Assembly (NCBI GenBank): GCA_045535465.1
Contig: JAZSLS010000069.1
Location: 1 to 35,135, forward strand
DNA from: SIG636 sp045535465
GTDB lineage: Bacteria; Bacillota; Clostridia; Oscillospirales; CAG-382
DNA length: 35,135 nucleotides
Direction of reading: 5' to 3'
Shown: positions 7,862 through 14,976 of the stretch, piece by piece
Layout of the letters: each line of letters begins with the position of its first letter
How positions within the stretch are numbered: the first letter of the stretch is position 1
The notes under the pieces: generated by a model
Seen by the model: the letters and a program-made list of their open reading frames with translations, nothing else
Database searches by the model: none
What the model was told of the DNA's origin: nothing
Program-made: the position numbers and the translations under genes

Positions 7862-8062
7862 ATCCAAGCCGCAGGCTTGGCATATCATCACCGCACGAAG
7901 TGTGGTGCATATCATCAAGGGCGGCTTGCAGCCCTTGTATATCATCACGCTTTAGCGTGTATCCTCCCGCGCCTTGATGATATACAAGGCTTCGCCTTGA
8001 TTTATTACGGGTGATATATCTTTGATATGATATCTGCTTCGCAGATGATATGCGCTTTGCGT
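7862..8062. repeat. Array of short palindromes with ATATCATC-type spacers
   Basis: Seven small palindromes follow one another: CCAAGCC/GGCTTGG (7864-7880), CCGCAC/GTGTGG (7891-7905), AGGGC/GCCCT (7917-7934), CACGC/GCGTG (7946-7959), CAAGGC/GCCTTG (7985-7999), ATCTGC/GCAGAT (8032-8046) and CGC/GCG (8052-8060). Loops are three to eight bases, often TTC or GCA. Most are separated by CATATCATC or GATATGATA. The palindrome sequences differ while the spacers are conserved. This is a non-coding repeat mosaic, not a CRISPR array. Confidence 0.75.
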
Positions 8063-8094
8063 ATGAAGAAACGGATATTACCACAAATTGAGCT

Positions 8095-8122
8095 TTACAA
8101 TAGGTATGATAATTGATATAAT
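8095..8122 (+). promoter_or_regulatory. Probable promoter for the acetyltransferase gene
   Basis: TTACAA (8095-8100), 16-bp spacer, TATAAT (8117-8122), 27 bp before the ATG. The ribosome binding site AAGGAG is at about 8137. Confidence 0.65.
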
Positions 8123-8149
8123 TAGCCTATAAAATGAAGGAGAAATACT

Positions 8150-8728
8150 ATGAAGAAACTATTCAAAGACTTTCCGCATTTAGAAAACGGGCGCATTATC
8201 CTGAAAAAGATGCACGAAGTTGATGCTGGCGCTTTGCTGAATATGAAGCAAAACGAAAATGTGTATCGTTATCTGCCAACCTTTCTCGTAGAGCTCCAAT
8301 ATGATGATATGTCAGAGGTCATACGCCTATGCAACGAGACTCAATTTTTGACAAAAAGCGCCATCTTGATGGGTATTTACTTAACCGAAGGTGATCTTGA
8401 GAGGTTTTGCGGCATCGCAGAGATCTATCACTACGATGGTGACTTAGCCCAAGTAACGATTGGTTATAGGTTAGCAGAGGAGTTTTGGGGGCGTGGTATC
8501 GCAACTGAAGTAGTCGAAATGATGGTCAACTATCTGTTCTTTGACACGGACATAGAGGTGATTATTGCCAGCCACTTTGCCAGCAATCCCGCTTCCGGAA
8601 ATGTCCTTAAGAAAAACGGATTCAAGATAATCGCTTCATCTGTTGAACAGGATTGGGGATACGAAGCAAAAACTGTTGTGGATAAGTGGCAATTAACAAA
8701 AAGTCATTACATAACGCAAGAAAACTAG
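8150..8728 (+). CDS. GNAT family N-acetyltransferase
   Basis: A 192-residue acetyl-CoA-dependent N-acetyltransferase of the RimJ/RimL-like (Acetyltransf_3) group. It opens with a GRIILKKMHEVDAGALL strand-helix. The core GIAEIYHYDGDLAQVTIGYRL strand is followed by the CoA-binding loop EEFWGRGIATEV (about residues 113-124). The signature continues with ASHFASNPASGNVLKKNGFK. The substrate cannot be read from the sequence; ribosomal-protein or small-molecule acetylation are both possible. With its own promoter and terminator it is one of two genes enclosed by the inverted 224-bp elements. Confidence 0.92.
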   Translation: MKKLFKDFPHLENGRIILKKMHEVDAGALLNMKQNENVYRYLPTFLVELQYDDMSEVIRLCNETQFLTKSAILMGIYLTEGDLERFCGIAEIYHYDGDLAQVTIGYRLAEEFWGRGIATEVVEMMVNYLFFDTDIEVIIASHFASNPASGNVLKKNGFKIIASSVEQDWGYEAKTVVDKWQLTKSHYITQEN

Positions 8729-8813
8729 TATAATCAAAGATCCGGATCAGCTTAATAAACAGAGGTCAAAACACAAAAAACTTTACACTACTTTTAGTCG
8801 CTCTTTCACACCA

Positions 8814-8853
8814 AAGAAACCTCTTTTGTCTACCAAGGCAAGAGAGGTTTCTT
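8814..8853 (+). terminator. Intrinsic terminator after the acetyltransferase
   Basis: The inverted repeat AAGAAACCTCT / AGAGGTTTCTT has a loop of about 16 bases. Downstream T-runs are weak, but the A-rich left side suggests function in both directions. Confidence 0.6.
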
Positions 8854-8858
8854 GCCTA

Positions 8859-8887
8859 TTGACATTTTCATATTTTTTTGGCATAAT
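8859..8887 (+). promoter_or_regulatory. Strong promoter for the lipoprotein gene
   Basis: A consensus TTGACA (8859-8864), 17-bp spacer and CATAAT (8882-8887), followed by an AAGGAGG ribosome binding site before the ATG at 8927. Confidence 0.8.
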
Positions 8888-8926
8888 TAGTTTAACAAAT
8901 TCGATTTTGATAAGGAGGTTATCCCT

Positions 8927-9433
8927 ATGAAAAAAGTATTGATTATCGTGTTGGCGTTGACTTGTCTGTTAGTACCGGTCGGTTGCGACCCCGCAACAAA
9001 TAATCTTTCCGAGGATGAGCTGCTTACGAATACGGTAAAAATTGAACTTGTTGATTATGAGAATGAAAACCCTAAGCTCCTCACCCTCAGCGGTACGAAA
9101 AAGCCAAAATTTGATTTTAACAAGACAACTTTAATTGCAACGTTGGATGAATCTCGTTTTGAAGATGTTATAAATTATGTAGCAGAGAATGACTACCTGG
9201 ACTTTGGAACAGCCTTGAATGAGCCGATGGGTAAAACCTTAGTTTTATATCAAAGCAACGGCAATATGATTGTTTTGTATGGTTGCATCTACACAAATGA
9301 AAAAGACAAAACCTTCTACTATGGCGATTGTTATGTATTTGATGAAGATGGTGTGTTTGTTGAGTATATAGGTGATGTGAGCCACCTTTTTTCTGATACG
9401 ATAGAATCCACATATTTTCAAAGCAACCCGTAG
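8927..9433 (+). CDS. Putative lipoprotein of unknown function
   Basis: A 168-residue protein with a signal peptide ending in the lipobox LVPVGC (Cys about 20). A small alpha/beta domain follows with no motif I recognise. Near-repeated strand patterns such as KTLVLYQSNGNMIVLYGC and DKTFYYGDCYVFDEDGVFVEYIG suggest a beta-sheet protein. It is expected to be anchored to the outer face of the membrane. It sits behind a near-consensus promoter and is enclosed, with the acetyltransferase, between two inverted hairpin elements. The function is unknown. Confidence 0.75.
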   Translation: MKKVLIIVLALTCLLVPVGCDPATNNLSEDELLTNTVKIELVDYENENPKLLTLSGTKKPKFDFNKTTLIATLDESRFEDVINYVAENDYLDFGTALNEPMGKTLVLYQSNGNMIVLYGCIYTNEKDKTFYYGDCYVFDEDGVFVEYIGDVSHLFSDTIESTYFQSNP

Positions 9434-9522
9434 GCAAAGAGAAATTTGTTGAACAGTGTGCGTATGCACCTTTTCGCTTTCCTTTGCCCCGTTTGCGCAC
9501 CGTTATGCTGCTCTTTCGCAAG
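9434..9522. other. Intergenic spacer after the lipoprotein gene
   Basis: No gene is visible. There are short imperfect inverted repeats (GGCAAAG... CTTTGCC; GTGCG...TGCAC) that could form a weak terminator for the lipoprotein gene. Confidence 0.3.
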
Positions 9523-9808
9523 AAAAAGTCACCTTTGTCTATGACAAAGGTGCAGCTTGATGACAAACCTTGTCATCAAGCTGGCAGAGTGCTGAGAAAG
9601 AGTGCAGACGAAACGAACCGAGGCGAGAGCTGTACTTTGTACTGTGAGCCGAGGTTCGTTTTGAACGAAAAAATATATAAAATGCAGAAAATTCAGGGAT
9701 GTTCTCCCTGAATTTTCTACTTTAGAGTAACTATATTTTATTCTTATTCGTGCTCTGTGCCTTTGTCAGCGGTCTGCACCTTTGTCTATGACAAAGGTGA
9801 CTTTTTTT
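9523..9808. repeat. Hairpin element, right copy (inverted; core 9553-9776)
   Basis: This is the reverse complement of the 7610-7833 core, the same 224 bp with about 12 substitutions. It is bounded on both sides by an identical 23-bp near-palindrome built from CACCTTTGTC and GACAAAGGTG (9530-9552 and 9777-9799), with an A-run outside on the left and a T-run outside on the right. The bounding palindrome differs from those of the left copy, so the outer hairpins are exchangeable modules around a conserved core. No protein is encoded. Confidence 0.85.
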
Positions 9809-9817
9809 GAACTAAGT

Positions 9818-9870
9818 GTTCCGCAAGCGGAACGTGAAGTATGCTTCGCAAGCGAGGTGCGCTTTGTGCA
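9818..9870. repeat. Short palindromes with GTGAAGT spacer
   Basis: GTTCCGC-AA-GCGGAAC (9818-9833), then GTGAAGTA, then GCTT-CGC-AAGC (9843-9853), then GAGGT and a weaker GCGCTTTGTGC. The construction is the same as the array at 7862-8062 but with a different spacer word. It lies between the right element and the end of the NPCBM-like gene on the other strand. No convincing terminator for that gene is seen. Confidence 0.55.
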
Positions 9871-9911
9871 AAAGCTCCTTGCGCCGCTTTTTTACAAATT
9901 ATTGCTTGGTT

Positions 9912-11036
9912 TTAATCGTTAAAAACGTAAGCATTAACAAGAAATACGCCGGGGTTTGTGCCGCTGCTGGTATAATCCGTAGAACGGCTTTCGATACGAA
10001 TCATATCGCAGTTGTCAATGTCAACTTTAAAATCAACTGCCTTGGTTGCGCGGGTAATGCTGCCGGAGCTGTATACAAGCTCGTCGTCCGCATAAACCAA
10101 AAACTCTATGCTGAAGTTTTCGGATTGCTGGGGGCGGGTGAAAATGGTACCGGATAAATACTTATATTCGCCATCTGCAACAAACTCTGCGCTGTCGATG
10201 TGATCATATTCACCGCCGTATTTGCCCCAACTGCAAAGCTCTGTACACACATCCTTGTAAACGTTGCCGTAGGAGTCCTCAATAGCGCCTGCAAAAATAT
10301 CAGCGGTGTGGCTGTAAACGTGCAAATCTGTAAGCTTAACATTAGAATTATACTCTTCGCCTTCTGTAAGCTCGCCGTCAAATTTGTTTGTAACGTTTGC
10401 GTTTACAAGTATTATGCCGGGCTTAGTGCCTTTGCTCTCGTAAGAACGGCTGATTATACGGATAATATTGCAATTGTTAATGTCGATGGCAAAATCAATA
10501 GCTCTTGTGCGGCGTTTTATAACGCCCGAATAATACACCAATTCATCATCAGCATATATCATAAATTCAATATCATGCTCTTCGTTTTGATCTTTTCTGC
10601 AAAAGAAGGTGCCGGTCAGATACTTATATGCACCGTTTGCATTTAGTTCGGTGCTGTCTTGCATTATATATCCTTCCTTGCGGCTATTGCTGTAGCTGCG
10701 AAGCTCAAAATAAGGGCCTTGATATTTGTTGCCGTACGCATCCTCAACGTCACGCTCGATAAGATTGCTGCCTTCGCTTACCACGGGAAGCTCTGCAAGC
10801 GGGGTAGTTTTAGCTTCGGGCTCTTCATAAGAGGACTCCTCGCTGACAACGCTTGAAGTTTCCGTTATGCCGTTTTCGGAAACAAGCTTGGATTCTTCCT
10901 CGGAAGCAACGCTTGCTTCGACAATAGTGGTATCATCGAAAACAGAGCTTTCGTCCTTGGGTGGAGTGACGGAGCAAGCGGAAAGAAGTGTTACTGTTGC
11001 CAGTGCGATGGCTGCAAAGGACAATGTTTTTTTCAT
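9912..11036 (-). CDS. Secreted lipoprotein with two NPCBM-like carbohydrate-binding domains
   Basis: A 374-residue protein. The signal peptide ends in LLSAC (lipobox Cys about 21), followed by a Ser/Glu-rich low-complexity linker (about 22-90). Two homologous domains of roughly 130 residues follow. Both share DAYGNKY or DSYGNVY, YKYLTGTFFCR or YKYLSGTIFTR, IEFMIYADDELVYYSG or IEFLVYADDELVYSSG, then KAVDFKVDIDNCDMIRI and a final PGVFLVNAYV-type strand. This is the pattern of NPCBM (novel putative carbohydrate-binding module) domains. It probably binds cell-surface or dietary glycans. The start is supported by GAAAGGAAG before the ATG and by a promoter further upstream. Confidence 0.85.
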   Translation of the reverse strand: MKKTLSFAAIALATVTLLSACSVTPPKDESSVFDDTTIVEASVASEEESKLVSENGITETSSVVSEESSYEEPEAKTTPLAELPVVSEGSNLIERDVEDAYGNKYQGPYFELRSYSNSRKEGYIMQDSTELNANGAYKYLTGTFFCRKDQNEEHDIEFMIYADDELVYYSGVIKRRTRAIDFAIDINNCNIIRIISRSYESKGTKPGIILVNANVTNKFDGELTEGEEYNSNVKLTDLHVYSHTADIFAGAIEDSYGNVYKDVCTELCSWGKYGGEYDHIDSAEFVADGEYKYLSGTIFTRPQQSENFSIEFLVYADDELVYSSGSITRATKAVDFKVDIDNCDMIRIESRSTDYTSSGTNPGVFLVNAYVFND

Positions 11037-11074
11037 TTTAATTCTTCCTTTCTTTTATTGCATTAATTTTGCGT

Positions 11075-11103
11075 AGTATAGCATATAAATGTGGATTTTT
11101 CAA
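11075..11103 (-). promoter_or_regulatory. Promoter for the NPCBM-like lipoprotein gene
   Basis: On the minus strand: TTGAAA (11103-11098), 17-bp spacer, TATACT (11080-11075), about 40 bp before the start codon. Confidence 0.7.
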
Positions 11104-11147
11104 GCAGGTGTCGAAAGCTTTTAAGAACAAAATAAAAAGATTTTGTC

Positions 11148-11176
11148 TTGACTGTAAAGCGGATGTGTGCTATTAT
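11148..11176 (+). promoter_or_regulatory. Divergent promoter for the double zinc-ribbon gene
   Basis: TTGACT (11148-11153), 17-bp spacer, TATTAT (11171-11176). It is back to back with the minus-strand promoter at 11075-11103, so the two genes share a 210-bp intergenic region. Confidence 0.6.
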
Positions 11177-11246
11177 TATAGTGCAAGCTTTATTGCGTGC
11201 TGTAATTTTTGTTTTTTAAAATTTTATTTCTGAAAGGATGGTTTTT

Positions 11247-11585
11247 ATGGGATACAAAAGAGCAGAATGGCACAGCGGCTTTACTTACAAGCAGACCTGC
11301 CATAATTGCGGCACTAACGTTGAATACACCGATTACGATTTGGGCTTCCGTCCTTGGTATGCAGACGGTTTTGTATACTGCCCTAAATGTAAAACTCCCC
11401 TTCGCCATAATGAAAACTACGCTATAAACAACCCTAATATGGTTTCCGTCCCCGAGGTGTCTGTTCCCGACCCTGTTCCCGCTGCTCCCTCTGCACCCGC
11501 TCAAGGGTCCGGCTTTTGTACAGGCTGCGGCAGCCCCTTTGGTGAAGGCGACTGCTTCTGCGCTAAATGCGGCAAAAAGAGATAA
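11247..11585 (+). CDS. Small double zinc-ribbon protein
   Basis: A 112-residue soluble protein. The first Cys cluster is CHNCG ... CPKCK (about residues 18-49). A Pro/Val/Ala-rich linker (VSVPEVSVPDPVPAAPSAP) leads to a second ribbon, FCTGCG ... FCAKCGKKR, at the C-terminus. GAAAGGATGG 5 bp upstream supports the ATG at 11247 over that at 11238. No enzymatic domain is present. Such proteins may bind nucleic acid or protein; no function is assigned. Confidence 0.7.
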   Translation: MGYKRAEWHSGFTYKQTCHNCGTNVEYTDYDLGFRPWYADGFVYCPKCKTPLRHNENYAINNPNMVSVPEVSVPDPVPAAPSAPAQGSGFCTGCGSPFGEGDCFCAKCGKKR

Positions 11586-11591
11586 ATAATA

Positions 11592-11629
11592 AAAAAATAC
11601 CTTTCGTGTTACAACGAGAGGTATTTTTT
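11592..11629. terminator. Intrinsic terminator
   Basis: Stem AAAAAATACCT / AGGTATTTTTT with an inner pair TCGT/ACGA, directly after the double zinc-ribbon stop codon. The A- and T-runs make it usable in both directions. Confidence 0.85.
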
Positions 11630-11677
11630 GCATCGGAGTAGTGTTTTTATACAGAACGTCTTAACAAAAACCACAGC

Positions 11678-11707
11678 TTGTTTAAAAACGGTACTATAAT
11701 TTATAAT
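11678..11707 (+). promoter_or_regulatory. Probable promoter for the membrane protein gene
   Basis: TTGTTT (11678-11683), 18-bp spacer, TATAAT (11702-11707). A second TATAAT lies at 11695-11700. A strong GGGAGGAGG ribosome binding site follows. Confidence 0.5.
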
Positions 11708-11741
11708 ACAACCCTGCGCAAAAGGGGAGGAGGAATTATAA

Positions 11742-12440
11742 ATGAAATTTTTAAAACCGCGAGAATTGCTTGCAACAGGAATTCAGTTAATGATAGTTGC
11801 GGCTTTGCTTCCTGCTATCGGTATTCTTCTTGGTGTTATAAACACAGCTTTTCCCGAAGTAATATCTAACTTTTGCTCTGATTTGGCTTCTATGGTCTTG
11901 TCCGAGATACCCGGTTCCGACGAGATACAAAGTGCTGTAACCGGCATCAAAGCATCAGGCGGCAGTGTATCTCTTACAACGTATGCAACCGTTGTTTTAG
12001 AATACCTTAGCAATGAAATGGTTACGCTTATGTACATAGGCTCTTGGTTGTTTGCGTTCCGTATAATATTTAAGGAAATGATCAAAATGCCCGGTATACC
12101 GATACTGCAAACTCTTTGCGGATTGTTTTTCGGTGTACTTACTTACACGTTTTTTGGCGACACGGTTATGATGGTAATGGCAACGCTGTTTATTATGACT
12201 ATGGATATTGTGTTGACCATTCTGTTTTCGAGAAAGGCAAGCTGGAAAAAGGCCTTGGATTTGGCGCTTAACCTAAGTCTGCAATCCGTACACGCCGTTT
12301 TATGTATTAGCTATGCGGTGGTTATTTCGTCTTGCTTTACCGGCAGCTTTACCAACGTTACCCACGCCGTTGTTTCGGTTGCGGTAGTTACTCTTCTTTG
12401 GATAATTTATCTTGTGGTTCAATATATTGTAGTGGAATAG
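11742..12440 (+). CDS. Integral membrane protein of unknown function
   Basis: A 232-residue protein with about six hydrophobic helices: residues 10-35, a polar loop 40-80, then roughly 85-110, 118-138, 140-162, 175-198 and 205-230. I recognise no family motif. A GGAGGAGG Shine-Dalgarno fixes the start. It converges on the ABC ATPase gene of the opposite strand with only 20 bp between stops and no clear terminator between them. It could be a transporter component, but nothing in the sequence shows that. Confidence 0.65.
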   Translation: MKFLKPRELLATGIQLMIVAALLPAIGILLGVINTAFPEVISNFCSDLASMVLSEIPGSDEIQSAVTGIKASGGSVSLTTYATVVLEYLSNEMVTLMYIGSWLFAFRIIFKEMIKMPGIPILQTLCGLFFGVLTYTFFGDTVMMVMATLFIMTMDIVLTILFSRKASWKKALDLALNLSLQSVHAVLCISYAVVISSCFTGSFTNVTHAVVSVAVVTLLWIIYLVVQYIVVE

Positions 12441-12460
12441 CAAATTACAGCCGCTATTTG

Positions 12461-13348
12461 TTATTCCAAGCTATAACCGAGGGATGCAAGCTTATCCATA
12501 AACAGCTCCTCTGTGGTCAAAGGCAATATCTCCAACAGCACAGGCTCAAGAGCACAAAGCCTTGCCCTTACCTCATCCTCGGACATTTTTGTTATAAAGC
12601 TTGCAACACGTCCGTTTTGCTTATAGCCGTAAAGCTCTATGCCCTCAAAGCTTTGCTCGTCAAAGGCGCCCGCAAAGGCTATTTGCACCTTGCTTGTCGT
12701 ACCCAAAGCAGTGCTAAGGTCGCTGTCAAACACAAGATTGCCTCTGTGAAGCATTGCAAGGCGGTCGCAGGTATCCTCCAGCTCTCTTAAAGAATGAGAG
12801 GAAAGTATAACCGTAGTGCCGTTTTTTGCCACCTCGTCGTAGATAAAGCGCTTTGAAAGCCCGCGCATAACGGGGTCAAGCCCGTCAAAGGTCTCGTCAA
12901 GCAGCAGGTAACGGGGACGAGCCGCCAGCGCCAACGCCAGCGCACCTTGCCTGCGCATCCCTTTGGAAACAGCGCTTACCTTGGAGGAAGGGTCAAGGCC
13001 GTAGTCCTTAATAAGCCTTGCAAACAGCTCCTTATCAAAGCTTTTGTATACGGCGGCATACATATTTGCCATACCGTTAAAGCTTGTTCCCGTAGGAAAA
13101 TACTGCTCATCCGTAACAAGGCTTATACCCGCCTTAACAACGGGGTTTTCGTAAACGGGCTGTCCGTCGCAAAGCACCTTGCCCTCGTCTGCCCGATAAA
13201 TGCCGCTTATAAGCCTAAGCAGGGTGGATTTGCCTGCGCCGTTACTGCCCACTATGCCGCAAATGGCTCCGTCTTCTATTTTAAAGCTAACGCCGCTTAA
13301 TGCCGCCTTGCCGTCAAAACGTTTTGTAAGGTTAATAGTTTCTAACAT
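12461..13348 (-). CDS. ABC transporter ATP-binding protein (YtrB-like)
   Basis: A 295-residue ATPase. Walker A GSNGAGKST is at residues 34-42. The signature region reads VSKGMRRQ, a weak LSGGQ variant usual in this YtrB/EcsA-like group. Walker B is YLLLDETFDGLDP, and the switch His lies in ILSSHSLRELED. The C-terminal ~90 residues form the usual non-catalytic extension. It is the last gene of a minus-strand operon: its ATG overlaps the stop of the preceding membrane gene by one base. It powers whatever the two membrane proteins move; the substrate is unknown. Confidence 0.92.
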   Translation of the reverse strand: MLETINLTKRFDGKAALSGVSFKIEDGAICGIVGSNGAGKSTLLRLISGIYRADEGKVLCDGQPVYENPVVKAGISLVTDEQYFPTGTSFNGMANMYAAVYKSFDKELFARLIKDYGLDPSSKVSAVSKGMRRQGALALALAARPRYLLLDETFDGLDPVMRGLSKRFIYDEVAKNGTTVILSSHSLRELEDTCDRLAMLHRGNLVFDSDLSTALGTTSKVQIAFAGAFDEQSFEGIELYGYKQNGRVASFITKMSEDEVRARLCALEPVLLEILPLTTEELFMDKLASLGYSLE

Positions 13349-14955
13349 TATTCCTTCACCTGCTCCCTTAATAATTTATACGCCCTTGGAGTTAAGCTTT
13401 TGCTTACGTTAAACGCCCAATTCTCCTCTTCACCTTTGCTGTTTATAACGCACATCCAAAAGGTATCGTCAACGTAAGCGGTGCCTCTCAGACTATTACG
13501 TGCCGCCACGGATACACTGTAATACTCCTCCGAAAAAGCTTCCCACAACGCCTCCTGTCGGTCCGATTCAAAACGGGAAACTTGCGGCAAGGGCCTAAAC
13601 CGCCTGTTTATTTCCGGCTCGTTTTCAATTACGTAACGTTCAAGAAGCTTGTTATTTAAAAGCTCTGCCTCTGCTCTTCGATATATGGTTTTTCCGTTTT
13701 TAAGCTTAAAGGTTATACTTATTCCCGTATCTCTGTAACCTCTGTAAAGCTTTTTACCCATAGCCGAAAAGGCATAGCTTATAAGCTCCTTGTCCTTTAC
13801 CTCCATAGTGCTGAAGTCGTATTCCACCTCGTATTCCAAGTAAAGCTTATCTACGTTAAAGGTAACGCTTTCTATCTCCCCGCAATTTGCGGGGGTATTT
13901 TTTTCCATAGTCTGACCTGTAAAATAAGCGCAGCCTAAAACAGCGCCGCTTGCGGCAAACACCGCCAAAAGCCAAGGCATTGCTTTAAACGTAATGCGCA
14001 GGCTTTTTGTTGATACGTACATATAAACAAACATAGCCACAATGCCTATGAAGATAAACGAATAGCTTTCTCTTGTGTCGAGGGGTTCATAATAAAAGCT
14101 GCATATACCCTTTAATATAAAAGCAAAAGCAAAAAGGCAGGCTGTAAACACTTTTATTTTGTTCGAAGCAAAGCCCAAAGATGCCGTTTCGCTTTTGCGC
14201 CTTGCGTAGCCAATGCCTCCAAGCACCAGCCACAAAACGCCAAGAACCGCACTTGAAATTACAGCCGTTATGGAAGCAGGACCGTCAAAAAGCTTGTACA
14301 AAACGTTGCTTTCGGTGCCTACGTATTTAAGCAAACCGCTTACGTAGTCGTAATGGCAGTAAAAGCCGCCAAGGGATTTTTCAAACCAAAGAACGGTTTG
14401 TACGGGAACGCACACAAATAAACCCGCCGTAAAAAACGCAGAAACCGCTCTGCCCGTAATCATAATAGCCGCAAGGGTAGCACCCACTACGATAAGAGTT
14501 GCGGAGGCGTAGTAAGCAAGCAGCTCCAAGCACCGCACACGGTCAACGTCAAAGCCTCGTATCTCCCCAAAGCCATAGGCGCTGGCACCGCAGTTTAGAA
14601 CAAGAATACAAAAAAGCCAGGTAAACAGCGCAAAAACGTAGCTTACATACACGGTAGTGCGTTTATGAGGCATAGCGTGGTAAAAATCCGCCGAGGTGCG
14701 CTTGTTTAAAAAGGAAAACATAAGGTAAGTGAGAACGGGAGCAAGAAGCAATAAAAGGATAGAGCCCATCATAATATCGTCTGCCATTATTATCCGTCTT
14801 ATGCCTGTTCTATCGCACGTTTCACAGTGTCTTACCTTCATAGTCACGGCGTTCAACAGCTCCGCTCCGACAGAAGCTATGGCTATCGCCGCTCCTGCCG
14901 CACGAGTACGTTTTAGCCCCTGCTTGTATAACGCAAAGGAAAACAAGCCGGTCAT
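13348..14955 (-). CDS. ABC-2-like membrane subunit, paralogue 1
   Basis: A 535-residue polytopic protein with helices over about residues 15-345, then a C-terminal extracytoplasmic domain with IESVTFNVDKLYLEY and later SLTPRAYKLL. The conserved MFSFLNKRTSADFYHAMPHKRTTVY block (after about residue 80) is typical of large permeases in YtrA/YtrB-type operons (DUF6449-like). It is homologous to the protein encoded at 14977-16599 over its whole length. AAAGGAGTGG lies before the ATG, and the gap to the upstream paralogue is 21 bp. Confidence 0.8.
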   Translation of the reverse strand: MTGLFSFALYKQGLKRTRAAGAAIAIASVGAELLNAVTMKVRHCETCDRTGIRRIIMADDIMMGSILLLLLAPVLTYLMFSFLNKRTSADFYHAMPHKRTTVYVSYVFALFTWLFCILVLNCGASAYGFGEIRGFDVDRVRCLELLAYYASATLIVVGATLAAIMITGRAVSAFFTAGLFVCVPVQTVLWFEKSLGGFYCHYDYVSGLLKYVGTESNVLYKLFDGPASITAVISSAVLGVLWLVLGGIGYARRKSETASLGFASNKIKVFTACLFAFAFILKGICSFYYEPLDTRESYSFIFIGIVAMFVYMYVSTKSLRITFKAMPWLLAVFAASGAVLGCAYFTGQTMEKNTPANCGEIESVTFNVDKLYLEYEVEYDFSTMEVKDKELISYAFSAMGKKLYRGYRDTGISITFKLKNGKTIYRRAEAELLNNKLLERYVIENEPEINRRFRPLPQVSRFESDRQEALWEAFSEEYYSVSVAARNSLRGTAYVDDTFWMCVINSKGEEENWAFNVSKSLTPRAYKLLREQVKE

Positions 14956-14976
14956 AGCAATCCACTCCTTTCCTTT

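Noticed and set aside
7862..8062. Possible CRISPR array
   Set aside because: The regular element is an 8-10 base word and the intervening parts are palindromes of varying size; no cas genes.
9245..9566. Open frames antisense to the lipoprotein gene
   Set aside because: They overlap a gene with clear promoter, ribosome binding site and lipobox; no coding signal of their own.
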